Notes: generated by a model not told the origin, from the sequence alone. 64,000 bases of DNA from Rickettsiales endosymbiont of Stachyamoeba lipophora (GCF_003932735.1 NZ_CP033611.1:1-64000); one strand, 5' to 3'. Shown: positions 53,196 to 63,032, counted from the stretch's first letter. Translations and numbers: made by a program.

Positions 53196-55964
53196 ATGTC
53201 TTCAAGTACAAGCGTTAATGAATCATTATCCACTAATCTAAATAAAATTTGTGACTTTATTAGAAATAATAAAGGAGATTTAATTGAAATCTTAAATTTA
53301 ATTAAAACCCTTCCAGAACAAGATTTAATTCAAGCCATTACCTGGCCTAACAACTCTCAAAATCCTAGTTTACTTCATTATTTAGTTTCCCCAGAAGACC
53401 AACTAACCTCTAATGTAAAGCAGCATAAATTAGAGCTAATTACTGCAATATTAGCAAATGAACATGCACATGCTGCAATCAATCAAAAATTTATACCTGA
53501 TAGTTATACACAACAATTGGAAGAAAATGAGATTGATGAAGATACATTAGTAATAGCAGACGATGACGACATAATAGAAGCCCAGCAACATGGAGATAAT
53601 TTAAGCACTCAAAGTATAATATTACGGTCCATAAACTCAGGTGACCCAGCCACCATAGCTTTATTACTTTTAAATCCTAAAATTTTGCAACAAGCTGATT
53701 TTAGTAAAACTCCTATTACTTTTAAAGCTGGCACTGATCGATTAACCCAACTCTTTTTTATCAACTTAGAAGTAGCTATACTTGATTTAACTCAAATCAT
53801 TTTAGCTACAAAAATTGATTTATATTACTATAAAGATTATTTTAACCTCACCCATAACGTAAACCTTATATCATCCAAAATTGTAACCAATCAAGGATAT
53901 ACAAAACATAAGATAATTATTGATGAAAATATTATCACCGCATTATCAAAGCAAATTGATGATGCTTTACAGAATAATAATACCGACCAAACCGACCAAG
54001 CTGTTATATATTTTAATATTATGGCTAAGTTCATAGCTCATTATCCAGTGGATTATAATTTAAATTTCAAAACTGGAGAGGATAATCAGTGTAAGCCTGT
54101 TACCATAACAGTTAAAGAAAAACTTAAGGATAGTATTAAACATCTATCTAACAGTATTTTGAAAAAAAAAGGATTCGGATTAGCTTTGCCATCAATATTA
54201 AACATAGCAAATGAATATAAAATTCTTTCTTTTGCTGAGTTGAAATTAACTGACCAAGCTCTCCAAATAATGGCTAACCAGCTTGCCTTACTTATAGGTG
54301 CTCACGAAAGCACTAACAGACCTCTTGGTCAGCATACATTTTTTAGTTTGAGTATTATGCGAAAATTATGCAAGGCATATGGTAAGACCTTTGAGAGCTT
54401 AATTGACCCCAATATTGGTAAAAACAATCCAGCAATATTAAAATTCTATTTTCCGCAATTACAACTTACTGTAGATCAATCTGTGACCAACCTTACGAGG
54501 ACAAAAGCGTCACTAGAATCCATTAATCAGCATTTTTTACAATTTCAACAAAATGATTTAAGCAACCATGAAGATTTAGCAAATTTAATATTAAATGGCG
54601 CTGATTTTGCTCAAATACCGGATATAGCTATTATGCATATTTTATTACAATCTAAGGCAAACTATAGCCTAATTAGATCATTGCTTCGTTGCGGGTTGGA
54701 TCCTAATGCTCAAGATCATGAGGGTAATACAGCATTACACATAGCTGTAACTACAAATAATATAGAAGCTGCATTACTATTAACAATATACAAAGCTAAT
54801 GCTAACCAACATAATGCTCAAAGAAATACCCCCTTATTACAAGCTATCATAACGGGCAATGAAGATATTTTTAATCTATTATTAACTGAAGGTGGTGGTA
54901 ATATATATGAAACAGAAGAACATGGATGCAATGCTTTGATGCTAGCAACAATACATAGTAGAATTAATATCATACAAACTATACTAGCATCCTGCCCTGC
55001 TGGCTACCCTGCTATTAAAGGTCCACACGGCCAAACCGCCTTATCTATTATGCAAAACATAATACCACCAAATACAGAAAAAGTACAACTAAAGCAGCGA
55101 ATAATTAACCTACTTATTGAGAACCCTGGCCAAGAACCTACCGAAATGCCAACCGAGCCACAGAAACTTACTGATGTACCTCCATTAGGTATAGCTAAGT
55201 TAATTAAACCAACTCCAGTTGTAGCCCAGCCCCATGATAACTTAGTACTTCTAGATTTAAATCAGCTAAAATCTATGATAACAACCTTGAAACGTCATTT
55301 AACTCCTGAGCAGCTACTTCCTATTGGAGCTGTTAAAATTTTAGAACCTAGTTCAAAAATTCCTGCCGGATCTTTACCGAATAGGCAAAAAATTGTTTGC
55401 ATCCCATCAAAGCTTTTACAGTTATATCAATCTCTCACTACACAAACTTCAACATTACAAGCCGCTAGCCGCTCCTCCACTTTAGGCGTTACACCAAGCA
55501 CTTGGTCAAAAGTAGCGGTAGCAGAAGCAGCTCCACAACAAAAACCTCAAAAGCGGCTAACCAAGAGGGCTCGCAGTAAAGATGCCGGTATTCTTTCATT
55601 TGCAGCGCGTTTTAACACCCCTAACAATTTGTCAGTGGCACCCTCCCCCATTTTAGGTATTATATCAAGCACTCAAAGCGAATGGATAGCAAATGATACG
55701 CAACAAATAGCTAGAGCAAAAACCCTACAAGAAAGGTCTCAAGAGCGGACAACCAAGAGAGCTCGCGGTAAAAATGGCGCTGCTCTTTCCTTTGCAGTAG
55801 AGTTGAATTCTAATAATTCCCCGGTTGCACCCTCCTCTTGCTCTCCTGAACAAAATGAGCAAAATTATAGTGTATTGCAAAAAAAGAGGAGGCATTCTGA
55901 AATGACTTCCCTAAGTAGACGTGCCAAGGAAGATCAACAAAGTGAGCAACTCTCAAGAAATTAG
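53196..55964 (+). CDS. Large ankyrin-repeat protein with basic repeated C-terminus
   Basis: 922 residues. The N-terminal domain (1-480) resembles that of the 920-residue protein at 16695 (KICDFIRNN, then KLELITAILANEHAHAAI, then LLLLNPKIL). About four ankyrin repeats lie at 485-620 (GNTALHIAVTTNN, RNTPLLQAIITGN, GCNALMLATIHSR). The last 150 residues hold a module repeated about twice, RLTKRARSKDAGILSFAARF and RTTKRARGKNGAALSFAVEL. A further basic cluster, KKRRHSEMTSLSRRAKED, follows. The KRAR and KKRR clusters resemble nuclear localisation signals. No signal peptide or membrane segment is seen. A nuclear-targeted effector is a reasonable but unproven inference. Confidence 0.8.
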   Translation: MSSSTSVNESLSTNLNKICDFIRNNKGDLIEILNLIKTLPEQDLIQAITWPNNSQNPSLLHYLVSPEDQLTSNVKQHKLELITAILANEHAHAAINQKFIPDSYTQQLEENEIDEDTLVIADDDDIIEAQQHGDNLSTQSIILRSINSGDPATIALLLLNPKILQQADFSKTPITFKAGTDRLTQLFFINLEVAILDLTQIILATKIDLYYYKDYFNLTHNVNLISSKIVTNQGYTKHKIIIDENIITALSKQIDDALQNNNTDQTDQAVIYFNIMAKFIAHYPVDYNLNFKTGEDNQCKPVTITVKEKLKDSIKHLSNSILKKKGFGLALPSILNIANEYKILSFAELKLTDQALQIMANQLALLIGAHESTNRPLGQHTFFSLSIMRKLCKAYGKTFESLIDPNIGKNNPAILKFYFPQLQLTVDQSVTNLTRTKASLESINQHFLQFQQNDLSNHEDLANLILNGADFAQIPDIAIMHILLQSKANYSLIRSLLRCGLDPNAQDHEGNTALHIAVTTNNIEAALLLTIYKANANQHNAQRNTPLLQAIITGNEDIFNLLLTEGGGNIYETEEHGCNALMLATIHSRINIIQTILASCPAGYPAIKGPHGQTALSIMQNIIPPNTEKVQLKQRIINLLIENPGQEPTEMPTEPQKLTDVPPLGIAKLIKPTPVVAQPHDNLVLLDLNQLKSMITTLKRHLTPEQLLPIGAVKILEPSSKIPAGSLPNRQKIVCIPSKLLQLYQSLTTQTSTLQAASRSSTLGVTPSTWSKVAVAEAAPQQKPQKRLTKRARSKDAGILSFAARFNTPNNLSVAPSPILGIISSTQSEWIANDTQQIARAKTLQERSQERTTKRARGKNGAALSFAVELNSNNSPVAPSSCSPEQNEQNYSVLQKKRRHSEMTSLSRRAKEDQQSEQLSRN

Positions 55965-55979
55965 AAGTATAGGATAATT

Positions 55980-56014
55980 AAAATCCAGGTTATTTAAATA
56001 CGACCTGGATTTTA
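55980..56014 (+). terminator. Rho-independent terminator
   Basis: Eleven-base stem AAAATCCAGGT / ACCTGGATTTT with a 13-base loop, then a short T-containing tail. It ends the 53196-55964 gene. Confidence 0.8.
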
Positions 56015-56075
56015 CCTTTGCTTTATACTATTATTCATCCACTTTAATATAAAATCCATAGTATTTATATAATTC

Positions 56076-56777
56076 ATGATGCCCTTAAATAATAACATTT
56101 CGATTATTATTAACGACCTTAAAAAATATGATTATTGTTTTATAACAAGCTGGTTTTTTAATGGCGTAAAAGATTATGATTTATTGTTCATCTGGGCAGT
56201 ATTTAATGAGTTTTCTCAAGTTAATATTAAAGCTCAAGAAGAATTGCTGAGAATATTAAGGTTAAAATGGTGGCACGATCAGCTAGAAAAAACCCTTAAT
56301 AGCACTAATCCCACCCATCATAATAACACTCCATTATTATTACTAGCTAGAGAAGTTAAAAACAAAGATAAATGCCTAAAAATTATCAAATCAATATGCA
56401 GGCTTTATGAGTTATTAGCTGCAGCAGAAATAGAATTAATCGAGTTTGAAAGGCAATTAGATGAAAGCTTTACATTAACAGCATCTTTATTTAGCATCAA
56501 TGTTACTTGCAAAGATATTATTCAAAATTACTGGCTAACTTTACATGCTGATAGGCTAAGCAGCTACCTAGAGATTAAGAATATTACCATAACATCTTTA
56601 ATTCAAGATTCCCTTTTGCAATATAGTAATTTACTACCAAACGAAGGTTTTGCTAAATATTATCTAGCTACTATCTGTTATCATTTAAATTATATAGCCA
56701 AGAATAGTCTTACTATACCAGCTTTTAATATCAAATTAAGAATACTTTTAGCAGCTTGCAAACAAAAACTTAGATAG
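56076..56777 (+). CDS. Squalene/phytoene synthase-family protein (NDUFAF6-like)
   Basis: 233 residues, a short and divergent member of the trans-isoprenyl diphosphate synthase head-to-head class. The pattern LLFIWAVFNEFSQV, then EELLRILRLKWWHDQLEK (the R-L-x-W-W motif), and LIEFERQLDES is typical of the alphaproteobacterial/mitochondrial branch. The two D-x-x-x-D magnesium motifs of active synthases are not clear, so it may not make squalene. Mitochondrial NDUFAF6 from this branch helps assemble complex I. The gene is convergent with lptB. Confidence 0.8.
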   Translation: MMPLNNNISIIINDLKKYDYCFITSWFFNGVKDYDLLFIWAVFNEFSQVNIKAQEELLRILRLKWWHDQLEKTLNSTNPTHHNNTPLLLLAREVKNKDKCLKIIKSICRLYELLAAAEIELIEFERQLDESFTLTASLFSINVTCKDIIQNYWLTLHADRLSSYLEIKNITITSLIQDSLLQYSNLLPNEGFAKYYLATICYHLNYIAKNSLTIPAFNIKLRILLAACKQKLR

Positions 56778-56816
56778 TATCAAAACTTTAGATTTTTAAT
56801 TATAATAGGCTATAAG

Positions 56817-57539
56817 TTACATTACGAAATTTTCACCTAAATAAACTTTACGCACTGTTTCATCTTCAATAATTTCATTGGCTTGACCATGTTTTAAGAT
56901 TACACCATCATATACAATGTAAGCTCTATCAACTATATCTAAAGTTTCACGCACATTATGATCGGTAATTAATACACCTATTCCTGCTTTTTTTAGCATA
57001 AAAATTAGATTTCTTAAATCTCCTACAGCAACCGGATCTACCCCTGCAAATGGCTCATCAAGTAAAATAAAACTTGGGTTAGCCGCCAAAGCTCGTGCAA
57101 TTTCCAACCTTCTCCTTTCACCGCCGGAAAGGCTAGTGGCAAGTACTGAAGCTAAGTGCTTCAGCTTAAATTCATCTAAAATAGATTTAAGTTTAAATTT
57201 ACGCTCAGATTCAGATTTTTCAGTGATCTCTAATACAGCTCTAATATTTTCTTCAACAGTAAGGCCCCTAAAAATTGAGGATTCTTGTGGCAAATATCCC
57301 AGTCCTAATCTTGAGCGTTGATACATAGCAAGCTCAGTTACATTATAATTTCCAATATAAACTTCACCCTGATCAGCTTTAATGAGTCCTGCAATAATAT
57401 AAAAGCAAGTAGTTTTCCCTGCACCATTTGGACCTAACAATCCTACCACTTCCCCAGGAGCAAGCTCTAGATTTATATTCTCTAAAATTTTACGGTTACC
57501 ATAATATTTTTGTAAGCCCTTTGCTGATAAAATACCCAC
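56817..57539 (-). CDS. lptB: LPS export ABC transporter ATPase LptB
   Basis: 240 residues. It powers extraction of lipopolysaccharide from the inner membrane with LptF/LptG. Walker [10 protein letters not shown] (36-44), Q-loop in LPQESSIF, signature [15 protein letters not shown], Walker [17 protein letters not shown], and the H-loop [11 protein letters not shown] are all intact. It follows lptA by 2 bases in the order kdsD-lptC-lptA-lptB, the usual proteobacterial arrangement. The presence of this operon implies an LPS-like surface, unlike Anaplasmataceae. Confidence 0.95.
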   Translation of the reverse strand: MGILSAKGLQKYYGNRKILENINLELAPGEVVGLLGPNGAGKTTCFYIIAGLIKADQGEVYIGNYNVTELAMYQRSRLGLGYLPQESSIFRGLTVEENIRAVLEITEKSESERKFKLKSILDEFKLKHLASVLATSLSGGERRRLEIARALAANPSFILLDEPFAGVDPVAVGDLRNLIFMLKKAGIGVLITDHNVRETLDIVDRAYIVYDGVILKHGQANEIIEDETVRKVYLGENFVM

Positions 57540-57541
57540 TT

Positions 57542-58114
57542 TTATTCCTTTTTATCTTGCTTTTTAGGGGTAAATATAACCCTTACTCTTTTATTAGTCT
57601 CTTCAGATTTATTTGAAACAATGTTAGTTTTACCACTTGTAATATCGTGGGATAGTTTATCACCATATAATATATTTTGATCCTGAATTAACTTAACATT
57701 ATCAAATAAGTACAATAAATCTTTTTCAATATCATATTCACCACGATCTGCATAAGCTTCCTTTTGCTCAGCAAACATTTTAACATTTCCAAAGGTTTCG
57801 ATCTTACTGATTTTTTGTTCAAAACCTCTTTGTGCTTGAGAGCTATCTTTATTTTTATCTTGGGCAGTATAATGTACTACCATTTTATCTGCTACAATTT
57901 TAATATTCTCTTGTTCTGCAATAACATTACCTTTAAAAGTGCCTATATTTTTCTCTTGATCAATATCTAAGCTATCTGCAGCAATATTAATTGGTTCTTC
58001 AGATTTCATTTTAGGTGCAACATCAGAAGCCGGCAGCGCTTCTGCCCAGCAACCAAAAGAAATCAAACAAAAAATTATTAAAATATATTTTGAAAAATTC
58101 ATGATCTCTTCCAA
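57542..58114 (-). CDS. lptA: LPS transport periplasmic protein LptA
   Basis: 190 residues. A signal peptide ([20 protein letters not shown] after MEEI) precedes the OstA-like beta-jellyroll: [39 protein letters not shown] and the repeating G-N-V-x-x-x strand pattern. LptA bridges LptC and LptD across the periplasm. The start overlaps the lptC end by 16 bases. An alternative start at the internal Met (residue 5) would give a more typical signal peptide. Confidence 0.88.
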   Translation of the reverse strand: MEEIMNFSKYILIIFCLISFGCWAEALPASDVAPKMKSEEPINIAADSLDIDQEKNIGTFKGNVIAEQENIKIVADKMVVHYTAQDKNKDSSQAQRGFEQKISKIETFGNVKMFAEQKEAYADRGEYDIEKDLLYLFDNVKLIQDQNILYGDKLSHDITSGKTNIVSNKSEETNKRVRVIFTPKKQDKKE

Positions 58115-58674
58115 ATTTTCATTTTCACCGGTCCTTTAAAAGAAATGTTTTTACCATTATTGGTAATTACAAATCCATTTTGGGCGGTCAGGTAAGAACT
58201 TTCCGTTTTAACTTCTACAAATTTATTGGAGAAAATAAGTGAATTTTTGATATCTAAATCAGCTGATTCGGTACTAACTGATGAACCATCATTAGTAACT
58301 ACCCGTACGTGGCCTGATAAATATATTTTATCTTCCTTGGAATTATATATTCCTTGATCAGAGCTCGCTGTTATCTTTTTTTGATCATTAATATCTAGAG
58401 CTGCGTTAACATTATCTAATTTAAGATTATCTTCATCAATTTTTACCGCCTCTACGGCACTAATATTAAACGGACGCTTTTTACTATCTAAGGTGGTATA
58501 AAAAGGATTAATTACTTTTTGAGTAATGGTTTCTTCTTTATTAAAAGCTACAGTCTTTAAAACCAGCTTGTTCTTAGCATTACTAATCATTAATATAGCT
58601 ACGGTTATAGTTACTGACAATAAAAGCAGCAAACTAATTGTTTTAACCAATTTAGCATTTTGATTTAACATCAC
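58099..58674 (-). CDS. lptC: LPS export protein LptC
   Basis: 191 residues. One N-terminal membrane segment (about residues 12-29, ISLLLLLSVTITVAILMI) anchors a periplasmic LptC/OstA fold with PFNISAVEAVKIDEDNLKLD and DKIYLSGHVRVVTNDGSSVS. LptC takes LPS from LptBFG and passes it to LptA. The order and overlap with lptA support the assignment. kdsD precedes it by 43 bases. Confidence 0.88.
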   Translation of the reverse strand: MMLNQNAKLVKTISLLLLLSVTITVAILMISNAKNKLVLKTVAFNKEETITQKVINPFYTTLDSKKRPFNISAVEAVKIDEDNLKLDNVNAALDINDQKKITASSDQGIYNSKEDKIYLSGHVRVVTNDGSSVSTESADLDIKNSLIFSNKFVEVKTESSYLTAQNGFVITNNGKNISFKGPVKMKIWKRS

Positions 58675-58717
58675 CCTAACAATCTACAAAAATTTAACTT
58701 TATAGGTACTATAACAA

Positions 58718-59674
58718 TTAATTAGTTTTTTGTAAAATATCATGAATATGAATTAATCCAATAATTTTTTTCTCTTTAACAACAAATGCATTAGTAATTT
58801 TATATTGGGTAAATTTTACTAAAACTTCTGCAATTTCATCTTCTTGGAGTACAGTTTTGGGTAAAGGTGTCATAACCTCTTGAGCGGTAAGCTGCAGCAA
58901 ATTACCTGCCATATGCCTTCTAATATCACCATCTGTGATCATACCCAAAAATTCATCATTTTGATTAACCACTCCCGCACAGCCAAATCTTTTACTGGTA
59001 ATCTCCAGCAAAACTTGGTCCATTTGCTGATTATAGCGTACGATCGGCAATTCTTGGCCTCGATGCATTAAATCTTTTACTTTGAGCATCAATATACCAA
59101 TATTACCTCCAGGATGTAAGCGTTTATACTCTTCTCTGCTAAAAGATTTATTTTCAAATACAGCAAAAATAATTATATCAAGCAAAATTGAAATAGTATT
59201 AGTAGAAACAAACGGAGCTGGAAAATTAGTAATATCAGTAATTTTAGGAATTTTTATTACTAGATCAGATTTACTGCCTACAATAGAATCTTCGCAAGAA
59301 GCAACACCAATTATCGGGCAGTTAATATTTTTAGCATATTCTAAAACTGATTTTAATTCAAAGCTATTCCCTGAATATGACACAGCAATCAATAAGTCAT
59401 TAGAGGATATCATTCCTAGATCACCATGGCTTGCTTCTGCAGGATGAAGATAAAAAGCAGGACTTCCCATCGAAGCACAACTTGCTGCTGCTCTTTTAGC
59501 AACATGGCCACTTTTACCAATTCCGGAAAATATTATCTTCCCCTCTACAGCTAAAATTGCTTTAGCTACTTTTTCTAATATAAAAGGATCAATAATGCTT
59601 TTTATCTGATTAATTGCTATTATGTTCGCTTCGCACACATGATTGATAATTTGTGCAAAATCAAGCTTAGTCAT
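58718..59674 (-). CDS. kdsD: Arabinose-5-phosphate isomerase KdsD (KpsF/GutQ family)
   Basis: 318 residues. It converts ribulose 5-phosphate to arabinose 5-phosphate, the first step to Kdo of lipopolysaccharide. The SIS domain has SGIGKSGHVAKRAAASCASM and HPAEASHGDLGM. A LIAVSYSGNSFELKSVLE stretch carries the phosphate-binding Ser. Two CBS domains follow (DLMHRGQELPIVRYNQQM and VMTPLPKTVLQEDEIAEVLV). First gene of the lpt cluster; its presence indicates that Kdo-type LPS may be made. Confidence 0.95.
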   Translation of the reverse strand: MTKLDFAQIINHVCEANIIAINQIKSIIDPFILEKVAKAILAVEGKIIFSGIGKSGHVAKRAAASCASMGSPAFYLHPAEASHGDLGMISSNDLLIAVSYSGNSFELKSVLEYAKNINCPIIGVASCEDSIVGSKSDLVIKIPKITDITNFPAPFVSTNTISILLDIIIFAVFENKSFSREEYKRLHPGGNIGILMLKVKDLMHRGQELPIVRYNQQMDQVLLEITSKRFGCAGVVNQNDEFLGMITDGDIRRHMAGNLLQLTAQEVMTPLPKTVLQEDEIAEVLVKFTQYKITNAFVVKEKKIIGLIHIHDILQKTN

Positions 59675-59696
59675 ATTTTAGCCTTACTTGTATTTA

Positions 59697-60305
59697 TTAA
59701 TGTGCAAAAATATCTTCTTCCCAGCCTTGCAAATCTAATTCAGCTCTAAAAGGTAAGAACTTAAAGCAAGCCTCTGCTAATTCGCTTCTACCTTCTCTTG
59801 CTAGCATATGCTCAAGCTTTTTCTTAATCTCATGGAGGTAAAGAACATCACTTGCAGCATAATCAAGCTGTTCCTTAGTGAGATTAGGATGACCCCAGTC
59901 GGTAGTTTGTTGTGCTTTAGAAATGGTTGTACCGGTCAGTTCACGGCATAATTCTTTAAGACCATGTAGATCAGTATAAGTTCTAGCGAGCTTGGAAGCT
60001 ATTTTTGTACAAAATACAGGATTTAAAGTTATCCCTAAATATTTTCTAATAATTGCCACATCAAATCTAGCAAAATGCAGTATTTTAAGTTTAGTTGGAT
60101 CGGCAAGCAACTTTTTTAGATTAGGACAATCATAAGTTTTATCAGTAAATTGTACTAAATGCGCTTGTCCATTGCCGCTTGATAGCTGGATTACACATAG
60201 TCTATCGCGGTGATTTCTTAAACCCATTGCTTCTGTATCAATAGCAATTTGATCGCCCAAATCAAGGAAGGATGGAATATCATTTTTATGGAGAACTACT
60301 TTCAC
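59697..60305 (-). CDS. rnd: Ribonuclease D (short alphaproteobacterial form)
   Basis: About 202 residues from a GTG start at 60305-60303, with AAAGGTAA 7 bases upstream. The longer in-frame ATG at 60371 lies inside the tRNA-Leu gene and is not accepted. The DEDD exonuclease motifs are present: QIAIDTEAMGLRN (Asp, Glu), LKILHFARFDVAII (Asp), and LDYAASDVLYLHEI (Tyr, Asp). RNase D trims tRNA 3' ends. It lies 20 bases after tRNA-Leu on the same strand, so the two may be co-transcribed. The HRDC domains of the long enterobacterial form are absent. Confidence 0.9.
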   Translation of the reverse strand: MKVVLHKNDIPSFLDLGDQIAIDTEAMGLRNHRDRLCVIQLSSGNGQAHLVQFTDKTYDCPNLKKLLADPTKLKILHFARFDVAIIRKYLGITLNPVFCTKIASKLARTYTDLHGLKELCRELTGTTISKAQQTTDWGHPNLTKEQLDYAASDVLYLHEIKKKLEHMLAREGRSELAEACFKFLPFRAELDLQGWEEDIFAH

Positions 60306-60325
60306 TTGAAACTTACCTTTATAGA

Positions 60326-60414
60326 TGGTGCCCGGAAGAAGACTCGAACTTCCAAGACCTGTTACGGTCACTAGTACCTGAAACTAGCGCGTCTACCAAT
60401 TCCGCCATCCGGGC
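60326..60414 (-). tRNA. tRNA-Leu (anticodon CAG)
   Basis: Class II tRNA with a long variable arm. Acceptor GCCCGGA pairs with TCCGGGC, discriminator A, encoded CCA at 60326-60328. The anticodon stem CTAGT/ACTAG flanks loop TTCAGGT. The GCGGAATTGGTAGACGC D-arm is typical of leucine tRNAs. It reads CUG codons. Confidence 0.96.
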
Positions 60415-60437
60415 AATGTTACTTAAACTACCTCGAA

Positions 60438-60465
60438 AATGTACAGATTATTAATATTTAGTCAA
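60438..60465 (-). promoter_or_regulatory. Predicted promoter of tRNA-Leu and rnd
   Basis: On the minus strand TTGACT (60465-60460), a 16-base spacer and TACATT (60443-60438) lie about 24 bases before the tRNA. The -35 has five of six consensus bases. Confidence 0.5.
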
Positions 60466-60544
60466 TCTATTTTCAAGTTTACAAGTGGCATATTATTGAA
60501 CTATATATTTATTTAGGAAAAAAATTTAATTAAAGCGATAGTAA

Positions 60545-61468
60545 ATGCATAAAATTACTATTTTTGGCGGTTCAGGTTTCGTAGGTAAGTATATAGTAGG
60601 AGAGCTTGCTAAGTTAGGTTATAGCATAGTAATAGTTACTAGATATCCGGAACAAGCCCAATATCTTAAAACCGCCGGCCAAGTGGGACAAATTCATTTA
60701 ACTACTTGCGATTTAGAGGATCTATCAAAACTTAAAAGAATAATTGAACACAGCGAAGCAGTAATCAACCTGGTTGGCATTTTACATGAATCCCATAAAG
60801 CTAAGTTTAATAACTTGCATATTATATGGCCAGAAAGATTAGCTAGACTTTGTAACGAACTAGCCATACCAAAATTAATTCACTTCTCAGCATTAGGGGC
60901 TGATAAATCACACAGCAAATATGCCAGATCTAAATTACGTGGCGAAGAAGCAATTATTAAAGAATTTAAAAACTATTATATCCTTAGACCTAGCATAATT
61001 TTTGGACCCGATGATAATTTTTTCAATATATTTGCCGACCTAGCCACTTACTCACCTTTTTTACCATTAATTATGGGCGGTAATACTAAATTTCAGCCTA
61101 TTTACGTCAAAGATGTAGCTCAAGCTACAATTAATATTATTAAGCACCCACAAATCAAACCTGATATTTATCAACTAGCAGGCAATAAAGTTTATACCCT
61201 AAGAGAAATTATGGAGCTTATCTGTAAATACACTAAGCGAAAAAAACTCCTTATTAATATACCTGAAATGCTAGCTAAATTTATGGGCATGTTTTTACAA
61301 ATTTTACCTGAACCCATATTAACCATGGATCAAGTTGATACCCTTAAAACCGATAGCATTGTAAATGATCAGTTTCCAACCATTAAAAATTTATGGTTAA
61401 TTAATCTTACCGATGCAGAGCAAATCATACCAAATTACTTGGGGCGATATAGAAATTCGATAATATAA
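60545..61468 (+). CDS. NAD(P)-binding NDUFA9-like oxidoreductase
   Basis: 307 residues of the atypical short-chain dehydrogenase class. The nucleotide-binding loop is GGSGFVG (residues 8-14, ITIFGGSGFVGKYIVGEL). INLVGILHES and a YARSKLRGEEAI stretch follow; this keeps the Tyr-x-x-x-Lys of the class. The alphaproteobacterial proteins are close relatives of the mitochondrial complex I accessory subunit NDUFA9. A role in complex I or quinone metabolism is likely but not shown by sequence. It is transcribed rightward, divergent from tRNA-Leu. Confidence 0.85.
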   Translation: MHKITIFGGSGFVGKYIVGELAKLGYSIVIVTRYPEQAQYLKTAGQVGQIHLTTCDLEDLSKLKRIIEHSEAVINLVGILHESHKAKFNNLHIIWPERLARLCNELAIPKLIHFSALGADKSHSKYARSKLRGEEAIIKEFKNYYILRPSIIFGPDDNFFNIFADLATYSPFLPLIMGGNTKFQPIYVKDVAQATINIIKHPQIKPDIYQLAGNKVYTLREIMELICKYTKRKKLLINIPEMLAKFMGMFLQILPEPILTMDQVDTLKTDSIVNDQFPTIKNLWLINLTDAEQIIPNYLGRYRNSII

Positions 61469-61790
61469 GTTCTGAGCAAATATTATATTTTAAAAGTATG
61501 ATATACACCTATTGATAAAGGTACCTTTGACTATAATTTTGTTGATAAAACTAGGTTACTCTTTCTAAATAGATTTAAGTACTTTAGGATGCTCTCTAAA
61601 GTTTATTCTAAAAATTCCTTACTATTTCTAAGTTATGCAAGAGATCTGATCAAAAAGTTCTTTAATGTTAATTTAACATTTACTCTTACTTTATATATAG
61701 AAAAGATAGCCAAACGCACAATAAAAGGTTACAATATTAATATTACAGTAATATAATTAACATTTAAACTATTAATTTAGTAGGTTAATC
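61469..61790. other. Intergenic stretch, no feature seen
   Basis: About 320 AT-rich bases. TAGGTTAATC before the ATG at 61791 is a usable ribosome site; no gene or terminator is clear. Confidence 0.4.
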
Positions 61791-63032
61791 ATGAGTGATG
61801 CGCACAAATATTCGCATAAGTTTCTTAAGAAAATAGACCGCTCTACCTCTACACGCGTCCGTTTTCAAACCATGAATAACTTAAAGGCAGGAAAAACTTT
61901 TTTAAATAAAACCTTAGCCACCATTGCCAATTCAAAGAATTTTTATCCAACTCCACAAATAGCAGATTACGCTTATTACTCCAAGCTTAAAAAAGCCCTG
62001 GAAGGAAAGGAAGAAAATGGCATAATCAAAAAAATTTATATAGAATTAAAAAAAGTTAACAGAGTACCAGATGTTGAAATTAAGCAAAATATAACCAAAG
62101 AATTTAATAGATTAAAAGATATTGTAATTGAAAAAGCAAAACCTACCAATGGGTTGACTGCAGAAAATTTGAATATGATTGTTAACAATTTAGCTCAAGA
62201 GCTAATCGAGGAAAGAAAACAATTATCTAAAATTAATAATAGTTTTAAAAATCAAGTGAAGTCAGTAGTTTCTATTGTGGTTATATCTGCAATTTTAGGA
62301 GCCCAAGGACTTGCCATACTTTTAGCCACCTCACAAATTGCATTAATTTACGGAGGATTAGGCTTAATTTCCGTTCAATCAGCTCAGATTTTTCAAACCA
62401 CAGCCGCCTTATGTTTAACCGCATTAGGCACTTATTCTCAACTAGGCACACTCGGCAATATTGTAAAATCATTACTAAAACAAACCGAGCTTGGTACTGA
62501 GGTATTAGAAATTGCTACCACTTACCTAGTTAAACCATTTAAAGAATTTGAACAGGCGATTAAGAACAAACTAACCCCTGAGTTAGATTACTTTAAATAT
62601 AAATTGAGTCATAACTGGCTTGAAACTGAAACAATTTTAAAAACCCAAACTTACTTAATGAAAGCGGTCATAGCTTTAGATCCACTTAGAGGCTTAACTG
62701 ACAAGCTTGAGAATATCAAATCAACCTTAGATAAAATAGCAAGCCAGGATCAAGACAATAATTTAAAACTTAATATACTTAGCAAAGTTGTAGAAACAAA
62801 AATCCAACAACTCAGTGAAATTAAAGATCCTACTTCAAAAGCTACAAATATAATTTTAACTAATATTTATAAAGAATTAGATAAAATTAAGCAAACAATA
62901 CAGCAAGAAATAGCCCCTAAGGTTCCTACTGAGCAAACATCAGCTTTAATTAAAAAAATTAACAAATTTTTAGATAACTTTACAACAGAATTTAAACAGC
63001 AGTTTATCCAAGGATCACAGCAACATCTTTAG
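61791..63032 (+). CDS. Membrane protein with helical flanks, function unknown
   Basis: 413 residues. Residues 1-150 are basic and helical. Two or three hydrophobic segments lie at about 160-230 (SVVSIVVISAILGAQGLAIL, LIYGGLGLISV, LCLTALGTYSQLG). The last 170 residues are helical and rich in Lys/Glu/Gln/Thr with possible coiled coils. No known motif is seen. The start of the gene at 63801 has a similar pattern (a basic beginning, then F-K/L-N-K-T/S-L and an A-rich then T-P/T-x-I segment), so the two may be paralogues. Function is unknown. Confidence 0.65.
   Translation: MSDAHKYSHKFLKKIDRSTSTRVRFQTMNNLKAGKTFLNKTLATIANSKNFYPTPQIADYAYYSKLKKALEGKEENGIIKKIYIELKKVNRVPDVEIKQNITKEFNRLKDIVIEKAKPTNGLTAENLNMIVNNLAQELIEERKQLSKINNSFKNQVKSVVSIVVISAILGAQGLAILLATSQIALIYGGLGLISVQSAQIFQTTAALCLTALGTYSQLGTLGNIVKSLLKQTELGTEVLEIATTYLVKPFKEFEQAIKNKLTPELDYFKYKLSHNWLETETILKTQTYLMKAVIALDPLRGLTDKLENIKSTLDKIASQDQDNNLKLNILSKVVETKIQQLSEIKDPTSKATNIILTNIYKELDKIKQTIQQEIAPKVPTEQTSALIKKINKFLDNFTTEFKQQFIQGSQQHL

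Noticed and set aside
60306-60371. Longer rnd start at ATG 60371
   Set aside because: These codons lie within or next to the tRNA-Leu gene, and the shorter GTG start has a ribosome site.
60272-60454. Plus-strand open frame of 60 codons
   Set aside because: Runs through the tRNA-Leu gene on the opposite strand.
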